Source: Spirosoma sordidisoli (lineage in GTDB: Bacteria; Bacteroidota; Bacteroidia; Cytophagales; Spirosomataceae). Taken from it: a DNA stretch of 64,000 nt. Of this stretch, positions 26,619 through 35,715 are shown piece after piece. Numbering within the stretch: the first letter of the stretch is position 1; every line of letters begins with the position of its first letter. The position numbers were made by a program, and so were the translations under genes. The stretch lies in contig NZ_SBLB01000002.1 of assembly GCF_004138325.1 (NCBI RefSeq), forward strand, positions 558,001-622,000. The letters are read 5' to 3'. The notes beneath the pieces were generated by a model. The model was not told where the DNA came from and ran no database searches. It saw only the letters and a list, made by a program, of their open reading frames with translations.

Positions 26619-28265
26619 ATGCCCTCTCCTCTGGACCCGTATACTCAGCCGCTCACCGCCCAGACAGCCGCGCATCTGCTGCGACGGGCTACCTTTGGCC
26701 CTACAAAGGCCGAAATAACAGCTTTTACGGGATTAACAGCGCAGCAGGCCGTATTTCAACTGATCACGAATGCGAATTATACCCTGCCCGAACCCCTCGA
26801 CCTGGACGAAAACCTGCCCACAACGGCTCAGCCGTACCTGAACCTGCCCTTTAACGCCGATCGCAATTTTATCCTGGGTCATTACGCCCGGTTCCGATGG
26901 CTCGAGATGATGACTACGCAGGCGACTCCGCCCAGTCTGCTGGATAAGCTGGCGCTGTTCTGGCAGAATCATTTCGTAGCGACGCGCAACGTAGTCGGGG
27001 ATTACCGGTTCATGTTCCAGTACATTAAGTTAGTCCGGAACAGCGCCCTCGGTAATTTTCGCACGTTCGTCATCAACATGACCAAAGAACCGGCCATGCT
27101 GCGATTTCTGAACGGAGACGAGAACCAGGTTGGCCATCCGAACGAAAACTACGCCCGCGAACTACAGGAGATCTTCACCGTTGGTGTAACCGATTTTGCC
27201 GGGAACCGGAATTATACCGAAGACGATGTCAAGGCAGCGGCAAAGGTGCTGACGGGCTGGAGCCATACCAACTACAACGAACCGGGTTCCACTACCATCT
27301 CGACAACGTTTACAGACAGTTTACACGACGCTACGGACAAGGTATTTTCGGCTCATTACGCCAATACGGTTATCAGGGGACGTGCCGTATCGCAGCCGGG
27401 TACCCACTCGGCGGGCGATGCCGAACTGAGCGACCTGGTCGATATGCTGTTGCGGCATCCCCAATGCCCCCGGTTCATCTGCCGCAAGCTGTACCGCTGG
27501 TATGTGAATCCGAACGTTACCCCAACCGTTGAGACGACTATTATCGAACCACTGGCCGATTTCTTTGCCAGCCCGGCCAATAACTTCGCCATCCGGCCGG
27601 TAATTGAAAAACTGCTGACCAGCCAGGCCTTTTTCGATACCGCTAACCTGGGGGCCATGATTAAGTCACCCGCCGACCTTATAATCGGCGCGATGCGTTT
27701 TTTCGAACAACCCGTGCCGGCATTGCCCACCGACTACGTCGCCTACCGAAAATACTTCGACTTCATCTATTACCAGATGGATAGTATGCAGATGGGCGTG
27801 CTCGAACAGCCTACCGTGTTTGGCTACGACCCATATTACCAGACGGGCTTTTCTAAACTATGGATCAATACAACCACAATTGGGCTGCGGGGAAACCTGA
27901 CCGATGCGTTTATCTGGCGGTGGCTGGAGCTGAAGCCGGGCTATACGGTCGGCATCGACCTGCTCGGCTGGGTAACGCGGTTACAGCCTAACTTCACCGA
28001 CGTGGGCGGTACGCCATCCATCACCTGCGTCGACATTCTGGCTGAATTTACCAGGCATCTCTATGCGACCGGCTTATCGATGGCTCAGCAGGATTTTGTC
28101 ATCGATACGATTATGATGCAGGGTATACCCCGCCTGTCCTGGACATTCGAGTGGAACAATTACCGACGTAATCCCGCCGATCCCGGAAGCCGCTACGGCG
28201 TATTGTGGCGGCTGCAGAACCTGATGAAATTTCTGCTCCGTATGGCGGAGTACCATGTCTGCTGA
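26619..28265 (+). CDS. DUF1800 domain protein
   Basis: A 548-residue protein matching DUF1800. Seen are AAHLLRRATFGPTKAEITAF near the N-terminus, LALFWQNHFVATRNVVGDY, NENYARELQEIFTVGV and DVKAAAKVLTGWS, all family marks. It is always found next to DUF1501 and the two are thought to be secreted or periplasmic and to act on a shared, unknown substrate. No clear signal peptide is visible here. It is separated from the DUF1501 gene by 16 bases on the same strand, so they form an operon. Confidence 0.92.
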   Translation: MPSPLDPYTQPLTAQTAAHLLRRATFGPTKAEITAFTGLTAQQAVFQLITNANYTLPEPLDLDENLPTTAQPYLNLPFNADRNFILGHYARFRWLEMMTTQATPPSLLDKLALFWQNHFVATRNVVGDYRFMFQYIKLVRNSALGNFRTFVINMTKEPAMLRFLNGDENQVGHPNENYARELQEIFTVGVTDFAGNRNYTEDDVKAAAKVLTGWSHTNYNEPGSTTISTTFTDSLHDATDKVFSAHYANTVIRGRAVSQPGTHSAGDAELSDLVDMLLRHPQCPRFICRKLYRWYVNPNVTPTVETTIIEPLADFFASPANNFAIRPVIEKLLTSQAFFDTANLGAMIKSPADLIIGAMRFFEQPVPALPTDYVAYRKYFDFIYYQMDSMQMGVLEQPTVFGYDPYYQTGFSKLWINTTTIGLRGNLTDAFIWRWLELKPGYTVGIDLLGWVTRLQPNFTDVGGTPSITCVDILAEFTRHLYATGLSMAQQDFVIDTIMMQGIPRLSWTFEWNNYRRNPADPGSRYGVLWRLQNLMKFLLRMAEYHVC

Positions 28266-28281
28266 GCTATGACTAGTTAAT

Positions 28282-29787
28282 ATGAAACGTAGAGACTTTA
28301 TCTCCGCCGTATCGGCCAGTATGGCACCGGTCATGCTCGACGGGTTTGGGCTGAAAGCCATGAACCGGCAGTCGGCCCTGGTGCAGTCGCTGCTCCAAAC
28401 ATCGGCCGTCAATACGGATCGGGTGCTGGTCATTGTTTACCTGAACGGGGGCAACGACGGGCTCAATACGGTCATTCCGCTCGATCAGCTATCGCTCTAT
28501 AACTCCCTCCGGAGCAATATCGCCATCCCGCAGAATCGGGTGCTGACCCTCGACGGAAATCCGACAACGGGATTTCATCCGGCCATGACGGGCATGCGGG
28601 ATCTGTATAACGACGGAAAACTAACGGTAATCCACTCGGTGGCATACCCCAACCCGGACCAGTCGCACGCGCGATCGACCGATATCTGGATGACAGCCGC
28701 CGATTCTCAACAACTGTTAACGTCGGGCTGGGCGGGCCGCTATCTGGACAACCGATTCCCGGACTATCCGGCCAGCTACCCCAATCCCCAGATGGACGAC
28801 CCGCTGGCTATTCAGATCGGGTACGTAACCTCGACGGCTTTGCTGGGCAGCCAGCAGTCGATGGCTATTGCGCTGAACGACCCCGACAATTTTTACGCCC
28901 TGGTCGGAACGGATCCACCGGCGCCGGGTGAACAGCAACCCGGCGATGCGGGCGAGCTGATTACGTTTATCCGCAAACAGCAGACCCTGGCCGTTGGCTA
29001 CGCCGACAAGATCCGGCGGGCGGCTGAGGCCGGCCGGAACCTGGCTGTTTATCCCGAGTCGTACGAAAAAAATTACCTGGCCGATCAGCTCAAAATCGTG
29101 GCCCGTCTTATTCACGGGGGCATGAAATCAAAAATTTACTATGTGTCGCTGAACGGGTTCGACACCCATTCGGGGCAGGTCGACAGTACCGACGTGACCC
29201 AGGGAGAACACGCCATGTTACTGGGGAAAGTCGCCAAAGCCATCGCCACCTTTCAGCGCGACCTGGCCCTGCAGGGTACCGAAGACCGGGTCATCGGGAT
29301 GACCTTCTCTGAATTTGGCCGGCGGGCTAATTCCAACAACTCGAAGGGGACAGATCATGGCGTAGCCGCGCCCATGTTCGTTTTCGGCTCGGGGGTTAAA
29401 CACCAGACCATTGGCCAAAATCCTGACCTGGCTAACCTGAGCGGACAGTTTGGCAACAAAGAAGTGACCATGCAGATCGATTTCCGGCGCGTTTATGCCG
29501 ACATCCTGAACGACTGGTTTGGTACGGCTCCGGCTACCACCAATACGATACTCGCACGCAGCTTCCCGACCGTATCCCTGTTTTCGAACGTGGTAGAAAC
29601 CCTGTCGTCGGGAAGCTGGCAGGAGCCGGGCCGCTGGACGGTAGGGCGGGTGCCGTTTGCCAGTGAATACGTAAAAATCAACGCCGGCCATACCCTGATC
29701 GTGGATCGCAATATTACCGTCCGACGGATGCAGGTGGCCGGCCAGCTGAAGTTTACGGGGCCGTATTCGATCCGCATGACGGGCTAA
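28282..29787 (+). CDS. DUF1501 protein with C-terminal beta module
   Basis: A 501-residue protein. The N-terminus MKRRDFISAVSASMAPVML is a Tat-like signal (RRDF) for export. The core has VIVYLNGGNDGLNTVIPL, HSVAYPNPDQSHARSTDIW and MTFSEFGRRA-type motifs, which place it in DUF1501, an alkaline-phosphatase-superfamily-like group of unknown activity. After residue 442 there is a 59-residue extra module starting SGSWQEPGRW that is also found at the C-terminus of the large PQQ enzyme in this window. Paired in an operon with DUF1800. Confidence 0.91.
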   Translation: MKRRDFISAVSASMAPVMLDGFGLKAMNRQSALVQSLLQTSAVNTDRVLVIVYLNGGNDGLNTVIPLDQLSLYNSLRSNIAIPQNRVLTLDGNPTTGFHPAMTGMRDLYNDGKLTVIHSVAYPNPDQSHARSTDIWMTAADSQQLLTSGWAGRYLDNRFPDYPASYPNPQMDDPLAIQIGYVTSTALLGSQQSMAIALNDPDNFYALVGTDPPAPGEQQPGDAGELITFIRKQQTLAVGYADKIRRAAEAGRNLAVYPESYEKNYLADQLKIVARLIHGGMKSKIYYVSLNGFDTHSGQVDSTDVTQGEHAMLLGKVAKAIATFQRDLALQGTEDRVIGMTFSEFGRRANSNNSKGTDHGVAAPMFVFGSGVKHQTIGQNPDLANLSGQFGNKEVTMQIDFRRVYADILNDWFGTAPATTNTILARSFPTVSLFSNVVETLSSGSWQEPGRWTVGRVPFASEYVKINAGHTLIVDRNITVRRMQVAGQLKFTGPYSIRMTG

Positions 29788-29841
29788 TGCCTAAATCTGT
29801 TACCTTTACGCCTAACCGTATGCAAGCATACTATTCGCGAA

Positions 29842-30681
29842 ATGGAACAGACCTATCAATCGCTCCAACTAACCGAAGCCGACGGCGTCATGACCGTTGT
29901 GCTGCTTGGCCCTGGCAAAGGCAACGCCATGGGACCCGAATTCTGGGAAGAATTACCCCGGGCTATGGATGAGATAAACCAGATGCCCACCGTGCGCTGT
30001 ATCCTGTTTAGGGGTAGCGGAGATCATTTCAGTTATGGGCTCGACGTAGCCCGAATGCTGCCCCGAATTGCCAGCATGGCTACCGGCAACCCCATGGCCG
30101 ACGAACGTCGGAAGCTGATGGGACAGATTCGATTCATGCAGTCGGGCTTCGTAAAGATGCACGAGTCTCCCAAGCCGGTCATTGCCGCTGTGCATGGCTG
30201 GTGTATCGGGGGGGGGCTGAACATGATTGCCGCGGCCGACATTCGGCTTTGCTCACGGGATGCGCGCTTCAGCCTGCGTGAAGCCAAATTGGCCATTACC
30301 CCGGATATTGGTGGTCTTCAGTTTCTGCCGCATCTGATTGGGCAGGGCTTCACCCGCGAAATGGCCTTCACCGGGGGCGACTACGATGCCGCTTTTGCCG
30401 AACGAACCGGTTTGGTCAATCACGTGTACGATACGCCCGAGGCCCTGTTCGATGCGGCTCAGGCGCTGGCCCGTCAAATTGCGGACAATCCTGCTCCGGC
30501 CGTACAGGGTGCCAAAGAGGTCTTAAACTATGGCATCGGAAAAGATCTGGAAGACGGCATGCAGTACGTAGCCGTCTGGAACTCGAGCCAGATGCAGTCG
30601 GCCGATTTTAGCGAAGCCATGCAGGCTACCCTGGATCGGCGCAAGGCCGAGTTCAACAAAAAAGTAAACCGAGGGTATTAA
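29842..30681 (+). CDS. Crotonase-family enzyme, dienoyl-CoA isomerase-like
   Basis: A 279-residue crotonase. The oxyanion-hole motif is CIGGGLN (121-127). The segment from Glu147 to Asp155 (REAKLAITPDIGGLQ) keeps the Glu and Asp eight residues apart that are catalytic in mammalian delta3,5-delta2,4-dienoyl-CoA isomerase (ECH1), rather than the two Glu of a hydratase. It should then act on unsaturated fatty acyl-CoA; this is inferred from the motif. A nine-G run (30208-30216) codes for the GGG of the oxyanion hole. The next gene is a 2,4-dienoyl-CoA-reductase-like SDR, which supports the assignment. Confidence 0.85.
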   Translation: MEQTYQSLQLTEADGVMTVVLLGPGKGNAMGPEFWEELPRAMDEINQMPTVRCILFRGSGDHFSYGLDVARMLPRIASMATGNPMADERRKLMGQIRFMQSGFVKMHESPKPVIAAVHGWCIGGGLNMIAAADIRLCSRDARFSLREAKLAITPDIGGLQFLPHLIGQGFTREMAFTGGDYDAAFAERTGLVNHVYDTPEALFDAAQALARQIADNPAPAVQGAKEVLNYGIGKDLEDGMQYVAVWNSSQMQSADFSEAMQATLDRRKAEFNKKVNRGY

Positions 30682-30751
30682 CGAGTGCGTTGGTCTGGGG
30701 TTTCTCAGCGACAACCACTCACTTTTTTCTTTACGCCTAGACTGTTAAACC

Positions 30752-31651
30752 ATGACCACAGGAATGCTGCGCGATGGAGCGCTGAACGGAAAAACCATCA
30801 TTGTTACGGGCGGGGGCACCGGCCTCGGTAAGTCGATTAGCCGGTACCTGATTCAGTTGGGTGCTAACGTCACCATTTGTAGCCGGCGGCAGGCTGTGAT
30901 CGATGAAACGGCCCGCGAGCTTACCGAAGAAGCGAGCCAGTTGACCGGGGCGGGGCAGGTACTGGCGGTGGCCTGCGACGTCAGAAATCCCGAACAGATC
31001 GAGAACGTAATGGCCGAGACCATTGCCCGATTCGGTCAGATCGATGGGTTGCTCAATAACTCGGCCGGTAACTTTATTAGCCCTACCGAGCGGCTTTCCT
31101 ACAAAGCGTTTGATACCATTGTCGACATCGTACTGCGCGGGACGTATTACTTCACGCTGGCCGTCGGGAAATACTGGATCGATAACAACATCAAAGGCAC
31201 TGTACTGAATATATCAACGACCTACGCCACGACCGGTTCTGGTTATGTGGTGCCGAGTGCGGTTGCCAAAGGCGGAGCCCTCATCATGACCAAGTCGCTG
31301 GCCGCTGAGTGGGGGAAATACGGCATTCGTCTCAACGCCATTGCTCCGGGGCCGTTTCCGACGAAGGGGGCCTGGGATCGTTTGTTTCCCGAGCCGCTGG
31401 CCAGCATGATGGACCCGACCAGCCGTATTCCGTTAAAACGCGTTGGGGAACACGGTGAACTGGCCAATCTGGCCGCTTTCCTGCTTTCGGACTATTCGGG
31501 TTATATCACGGGCGAGAGCATCACCATCGACGGGGGTGAAGTGCTAGCTGCCGGTGAGTTCAGCCACCTCGAAAAAGTGACCAATGACCAGTGGGATATG
31601 ATCGAGCAGACCATCAAGCAGGCCAACAAAGCCAGCAAAGGCCAGGCCTAA
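30752..31651 (+). CDS. 2,4-dienoyl-CoA reductase-like SDR
   Basis: A 299-residue classical SDR. NAD(P) loop TGGGTGLGKS (19-28) and NNSAG are present. At the active site the usual YxxxK is replaced by Ser169-xxx-Lys173, and Tyr158 lies 15 residues before the lysine. That is the layout of 2,4-dienoyl-CoA reductase (DECR1) rather than a normal SDR. The C-terminal AIAPGPFPTKGAWDRLFP also fits. Together with the preceding crotonase it would process unsaturated fatty acids. It lies 70 bases after that gene on the same strand. Confidence 0.88.
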   Translation: MTTGMLRDGALNGKTIIVTGGGTGLGKSISRYLIQLGANVTICSRRQAVIDETARELTEEASQLTGAGQVLAVACDVRNPEQIENVMAETIARFGQIDGLLNNSAGNFISPTERLSYKAFDTIVDIVLRGTYYFTLAVGKYWIDNNIKGTVLNISTTYATTGSGYVVPSAVAKGGALIMTKSLAAEWGKYGIRLNAIAPGPFPTKGAWDRLFPEPLASMMDPTSRIPLKRVGEHGELANLAAFLLSDYSGYITGESITIDGGEVLAAGEFSHLEKVTNDQWDMIEQTIKQANKASKGQA

Positions 31652-31682
31652 AAACACCCCCGGGTCTCGATACGCCTATAGG

Positions 31683-31742
31683 CTACGTGTCCTGCTCGCT
31701 GGTTTGCTGGTAGAGTCAACCGTCAGTGAGCAGGACACGTAG
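31683..31742. repeat. Long inverted repeat between convergent genes
   Basis: Perfect 15-bp arms (31683-31697 and 31728-31742) around a 30-base loop that can extend the stem with a few more pairs. It sits between the SDR stop and the TlpA-redoxin stop but has no T-tract on either strand, so it is not a classical terminator. Confidence 0.6.
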
Positions 31743-31762
31743 AAAAATCAGTCGCCGGCCGG

Positions 31763-33661
31763 TTATTTCCCTTCTTTAAGCAGCTCGACAACTAGGGTTA
31801 CTTCATTTACGGTAGCTTCGGGCGTGCCGGTATAGCCTATTGCCCGGTAGCGGATTCGGCCATCGGGTCCGATCACCACTTTGGTCGGTATTCCCAGGAC
31901 GCCATAGGCCGTTGACACTTTCTGCTGAAGATCGAGCGGAACAACGAACGGGTAGGGGTTCTTGCTCATATACTCCCGAACCCGCTGCACCCGGCCACCC
32001 TCGCGGGTATTCACAAACAGGAACCGAACGGCCGGGTCGTTCTGAAAACGGGCCTGCGCCTGCTGCATGGCCGGAAACGACGCAATACAGGGCGCGCACC
32101 AGGTAGCCCAGAAATCGAGCACGATCACCTTGCCCCGCAGGGCTGCCGATGAGATCGTTCGACCCTGCAGGTCGGTCAGTGAAAAAGCCGGAGCGGGTTC
32201 GTTGATCAGCCGTTCGCGCAGTTCGTCCCGCTGGTCGGCGCGCAGGTCGGCTTCCAGTTCGGTCAGGTAGGCATCGGCTTTGGCCGCGTTCTGACCGGGT
32301 TGTTTGGCATACCAGTCGTGCAGGGCTGCTTTAAGCCGGGGCGTTGCTTTTCCTACGCTGACAGCCGCTTCGGCCAGGGGACGGGCTTCGGTAGCGTGGT
32401 TCGTCCGCAGGGCACACAGATAGTAACGCTCGTTGGTACGCGGGTCGCTGGTTTCGGCCTCTTCCGGATTGATAACCCGCTGATAGGCAGCATAGGCCTC
32501 GGCATCTTTACCCTGTTGTTCGAGCGCGCGGGCCAGGGTATTATGGAGAGCCCGTTGCCGGTTTTGCCGCTCCTGATTCCAGTCGCCCCGGAAGGTGGCG
32601 GGTTTTCCCTGGGCGTCCAGCAGGGCCATTGCTTTTCTGACCAGCTTTTCTGCTTCGGGGAGCGACCGGCGCTCGTCGGCGAGCTGGAAAGCCATGGTAT
32701 TCAGCATCAGTACATCGGTATGAGCGGGCGGCTGCGTCTCCACAAAGGTCAGCAGGCCGGGGAGATCGTTGTTTTTGAAGTAGCCATCAGTAATTAAAAC
32801 CGTCAGGCCGGGGGCATAGGGCGAGTTAGGGAACTCTCGTATGTAGGCCTGATACAGCGCCCGCCGACGAGTCCAGTTCGGCTCATTTCGGATGGTGGCT
32901 GCCCGGTCTTTCTGCGCCAGCGACCCCGCTGGGTCGACCGTTTTCATGCGTTCCCGTTGCAGGTTGGCGCTTTTAAAGTCGCCCAGACTTTCGTAGAGTA
33001 GGGCGGCAGCCGTCAGGTCGGCCGTAGATGGCGCTGGTACAGACTTCAGATAAGCCCCAATGGCAGTCTTGACTTTGGGGCCGTAGCCCGGTTTTTTCTG
33101 CTTGACCAGGGCGGCCAGGTAATCGGACCAGTACTGTGGGTAAACATCCGGATACTGGGCCAGCTCCTGTTCATAAAGCGCGATGATGCGGTTGAGATCG
33201 GGTTTGCTGGCTGGCGCTGTCTCGTATACAAAGTGGGTTCGTGTAAACACAGAGGCCTGACCGCCGATGGCGTGCGGAAGCGGTTGCCCGGTGCTGTCGC
33301 AGACGGGGATGACGTACAGCTGACCGTTGTTCAGATCGGCCCGCTGGGGCTGGCGGCTGTTTCGAAACAAAAGCATTACCCCCGCCACATCCTTTTTCGG
33401 TAACCGGAATTCGCCTACGAAGACGTCGCCCCGTCGCGTGAGCACCAGGGGCGTAGGCCGGCTCAGCTGCATAACGGCCGGGGCTCCGTACCGAACGTAC
33501 CGGCCTTCGATCAGACTGTCGGCCGCGAGGCCCGTACTCTGTGGCGAATAGGTGAGGGAAACGACCTGATCGACTTGCGGACTAGCCGGCAGGAACCGAA
33601 CCTGGGCCGTTGCCGCAAACGAGAGCAATACCAGTATGACCAGGCAACGTAAAGCGTTCAT
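31763..33661 (-). CDS. TlpA-type redoxin with long helical N-terminal region
   Basis: A 632-residue exported protein. The signal peptide is MNALRCLVILVLLSFAATAQ. A beta region follows, then a helical, TPR-like stretch of about 350 residues (for example LTAAALLYESLGDFKSANLQ). The C-terminal thioredoxin domain starts near 490 and has the active-site motif WATWCAPC with Cys522 and Cys525, and a cis-proline loop GIPTKVV. It probably reduces or oxidises disulfides in the periplasm. Long TlpA-like proteins of this kind are frequent in Bacteroidota; the partner is unknown. Confidence 0.88.
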   Translation of the reverse strand: MNALRCLVILVLLSFAATAQVRFLPASPQVDQVVSLTYSPQSTGLAADSLIEGRYVRYGAPAVMQLSRPTPLVLTRRGDVFVGEFRLPKKDVAGVMLLFRNSRQPQRADLNNGQLYVIPVCDSTGQPLPHAIGGQASVFTRTHFVYETAPASKPDLNRIIALYEQELAQYPDVYPQYWSDYLAALVKQKKPGYGPKVKTAIGAYLKSVPAPSTADLTAAALLYESLGDFKSANLQRERMKTVDPAGSLAQKDRAATIRNEPNWTRRRALYQAYIREFPNSPYAPGLTVLITDGYFKNNDLPGLLTFVETQPPAHTDVLMLNTMAFQLADERRSLPEAEKLVRKAMALLDAQGKPATFRGDWNQERQNRQRALHNTLARALEQQGKDAEAYAAYQRVINPEEAETSDPRTNERYYLCALRTNHATEARPLAEAAVSVGKATPRLKAALHDWYAKQPGQNAAKADAYLTELEADLRADQRDELRERLINEPAPAFSLTDLQGRTISSAALRGKVIVLDFWATWCAPCIASFPAMQQAQARFQNDPAVRFLFVNTREGGRVQRVREYMSKNPYPFVVPLDLQQKVSTAYGVLGIPTKVVIGPDGRIRYRAIGYTGTPEATVNEVTLVVELLKEGK

Positions 33662-33710
33662 AACGAAGTTAGAGTAGACACGGATGAATTGTAAAGCCAG
33701 CGCTGTTTAA

Positions 33711-35174
33711 TTAAGCGGTTACCGGCTCCGCTTCTTTAACGGGGCGTGACACGGCCCACAGACCGACAAATGTGAACAGGCCGTTCAGCAGCAGCCGTTC
33801 GAAACCAAACTGGTAGCCGTTGAACCAGGCCGCCGAGTTTTCGTTGACAATGTAGGTCAGTACGGGCGACGCCAGACAGATAAACGGTACAACCCAATCC
33901 AGCACGGGCCGTTTGCTGAAGATACCGAATGCGTACAGCCCCAGCAGCGGTCCATACGTGTATCCTGCAATATCAAAAACGGCCGTAATCACTTCTTTAC
34001 TGTTAAGCTGCCGGAAAACAATGATTACCACATAGAACAACAGCGAAAACCCAATGTGTACAATGTGCTTGATGCGGGACCGCTCGGCTTCGGGTCGCGC
34101 TTCAACATTCATGAAGTCGACGCAGAACGAGGTAGTCAACGCGGTCAGGGCCGAATCGGCGCTGGCGTAGGTAGCTGCTGTGATGCCGAGCAGAAACGTA
34201 ATACCTACCACCAGCCCAAGGTGGTTCAGGGCCAGTTGCGGGTAAAGGTCATCGGTCCGGGTCGGTATGGCGATTCCTTCGCGCTGGGCATACTGGTAGA
34301 GGAGCACGCCCAGCGACAGGAACAGAAAGTTCACGATCACCATCGTAAAGGTGAACCAGAACATGTTTTTCTGCGCTTCGCCAATGTTTTTGCAGGTCAG
34401 GTTTTTCTGCATCAGATCCTGATCCAGACCCGTCATCACGATGGCAATGAAAATACCCGAAATAAACTGCTTGAAGAAGTTCTTCGGATCATTGGCATCC
34501 CAGTAAAAAACCTGCGACATGCTGCTATCCTGAACGGTTTGTACCAGTCCCCCAAACGACAGCCCCAGTTCCCGGGAGATCAGGTAAATGGTCAGGATAA
34601 CGGCGGTGACCAGAAAAATGGTCTGCAATGAATCGGTCAGGATGATAGTTTTTACGCCCCCTTTAAAGGTGTAGACCCAGATCAGACCGATCGTGATCAG
34701 CACCGACACCCCGAACGGGATGCCCAGTCCGTCGAACAGCGCGATCTGCAGCACCCCAGCCGCTACGTACAGCCGAACGGCCGACCCCACCGTACGGGCC
34801 AGCAGAAAGAAACCGGCTCCGGTCTTGTAGGACCAGAATCCGAATCGTTTTTCGAGATAGCCGTAGATAGAAATCAGATTGAGCCGGTAATAGAGCGGCA
34901 TCAGAACGGTTCCGATGACCAGATAGCCGATGATATAGCCCAGAACGACCTGAAAATAGGAGAACCCGATCTTGCCCACAGCGCCGGGAACCGAGATAAA
35001 GGTAACGCCGGACAAGGACGTGCCGATCATGCCGAACGCAACCAGCCACCAGGGCGACTGCCGGTTTGCGGTAAAAAAAGTAGTGGTGTCAGCACCCCGG
35101 GCGGTATAGAACGAGACGGCAATCAGCATGCCGAAATAAGCAACCAGAATGACAAGAGCAATGGTGGTATTCAT
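33711..35174 (-). CDS. Sodium:solute symporter (SSS family)
   Basis: A 487-residue membrane protein with about 13 hydrophobic segments. The N-terminal FTANRQSPWWLVAFGMIGTS (sodium-site region of TM1) and the later GITAATYASADSALTALTTS are typical of the SSS family, as in sialic acid, proline or sugar symporters. The GADTTTFFTANRQSPWWL stretch is common in Bacteroidota members whose substrate is unknown. No catabolic genes lie next to it, so the substrate cannot be inferred. Divergent from clpS by 170 bases. Confidence 0.9.
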   Translation of the reverse strand: MNTTIALVILVAYFGMLIAVSFYTARGADTTTFFTANRQSPWWLVAFGMIGTSLSGVTFISVPGAVGKIGFSYFQVVLGYIIGYLVIGTVLMPLYYRLNLISIYGYLEKRFGFWSYKTGAGFFLLARTVGSAVRLYVAAGVLQIALFDGLGIPFGVSVLITIGLIWVYTFKGGVKTIILTDSLQTIFLVTAVILTIYLISRELGLSFGGLVQTVQDSSMSQVFYWDANDPKNFFKQFISGIFIAIVMTGLDQDLMQKNLTCKNIGEAQKNMFWFTFTMVIVNFLFLSLGVLLYQYAQREGIAIPTRTDDLYPQLALNHLGLVVGITFLLGITAATYASADSALTALTTSFCVDFMNVEARPEAERSRIKHIVHIGFSLLFYVVIIVFRQLNSKEVITAVFDIAGYTYGPLLGLYAFGIFSKRPVLDWVVPFICLASPVLTYIVNENSAAWFNGYQFGFERLLLNGLFTFVGLWAVSRPVKEAEPVTA

Positions 35175-35311
35175 AGGCGGTTGTTACGCAAGACGCAGTG
35201 AAGTAAACGAGCGTTCAGGCTATTGATAAACAGCAGAAAGAGCAACTTTTTAGCCTGAAACGAGGTTGTTTATACGGTGGCCTTCGGCTTTCAAAAGTGC
35301 CAAATCTGCCG

Positions 35312-35319
35312 TAAATTTG
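35312..35319 (+). promoter_or_regulatory. Candidate -7 element for clpS
   Basis: TAAATTTG matches TAnnTTTG exactly, 25 bases before the ATG at 35345. No TTG is seen at the usual -33 place. Confidence 0.4.
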
Positions 35320-35344
35320 CTAAATAATCAGCATTTCATTGCCC

Positions 35345-35623
35345 ATGCAACCTTTTGAAGAAACATACACCGACGTGCTCGACGAGGTGGTCGATACCGA
35401 CGTGCACAACCTTGTTGTCTTCAATGATGACGTAAATACCTTTGATCACGTGATCGAAACCCTGATCGACGTTTGTAAGCATACGCCCGAGCAGGCCGAG
35501 CAGTGTACGCTGCTGATTCATTACAAAGGAAAATGCAGCGTCAAAAACGGCTCCTGGGAGGAGTTGGTGCCCATGCGCAATGAAATTTGCCGACGCGGAA
35601 TTTCAGCAGAGGTACTGAAGTAG
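35345..35623 (+). CDS. clpS: ATP-dependent Clp protease adaptor ClpS
   Basis: About 92 residues. The signature LVVFNDDVNTFDHVIETL followed by HTPEQAEQCTLLIHYKGKCSV is that of ClpS, which binds N-degron substrates and hands them to ClpAP or ClpCP. The NDD motif that forms the binding pocket is complete. I use the ATG at 35345; an in-frame TTG at 35339 would add two residues. It lies in front of recR, separated by 92 bases, on the same strand. A ClpA/ClpC gene is not in the window. Confidence 0.93.
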   Translation: MQPFEETYTDVLDEVVDTDVHNLVVFNDDVNTFDHVIETLIDVCKHTPEQAEQCTLLIHYKGKCSVKNGSWEELVPMRNEICRRGISAEVLK

Positions 35624-35715
35624 TGAGGAGGGATGGATTGTGAATGCCGACGTTCATGAGTTCATCGTTGTACCGGCCACCCGGTCATAGTTCACATTCA
35701 TAATTCAATATACCC

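Noticed and set aside
31683-31742. Inverted repeat as an intrinsic terminator
   Set aside because: No T-tract follows it on either strand and the loop is long, so it is recorded as a repeat only.
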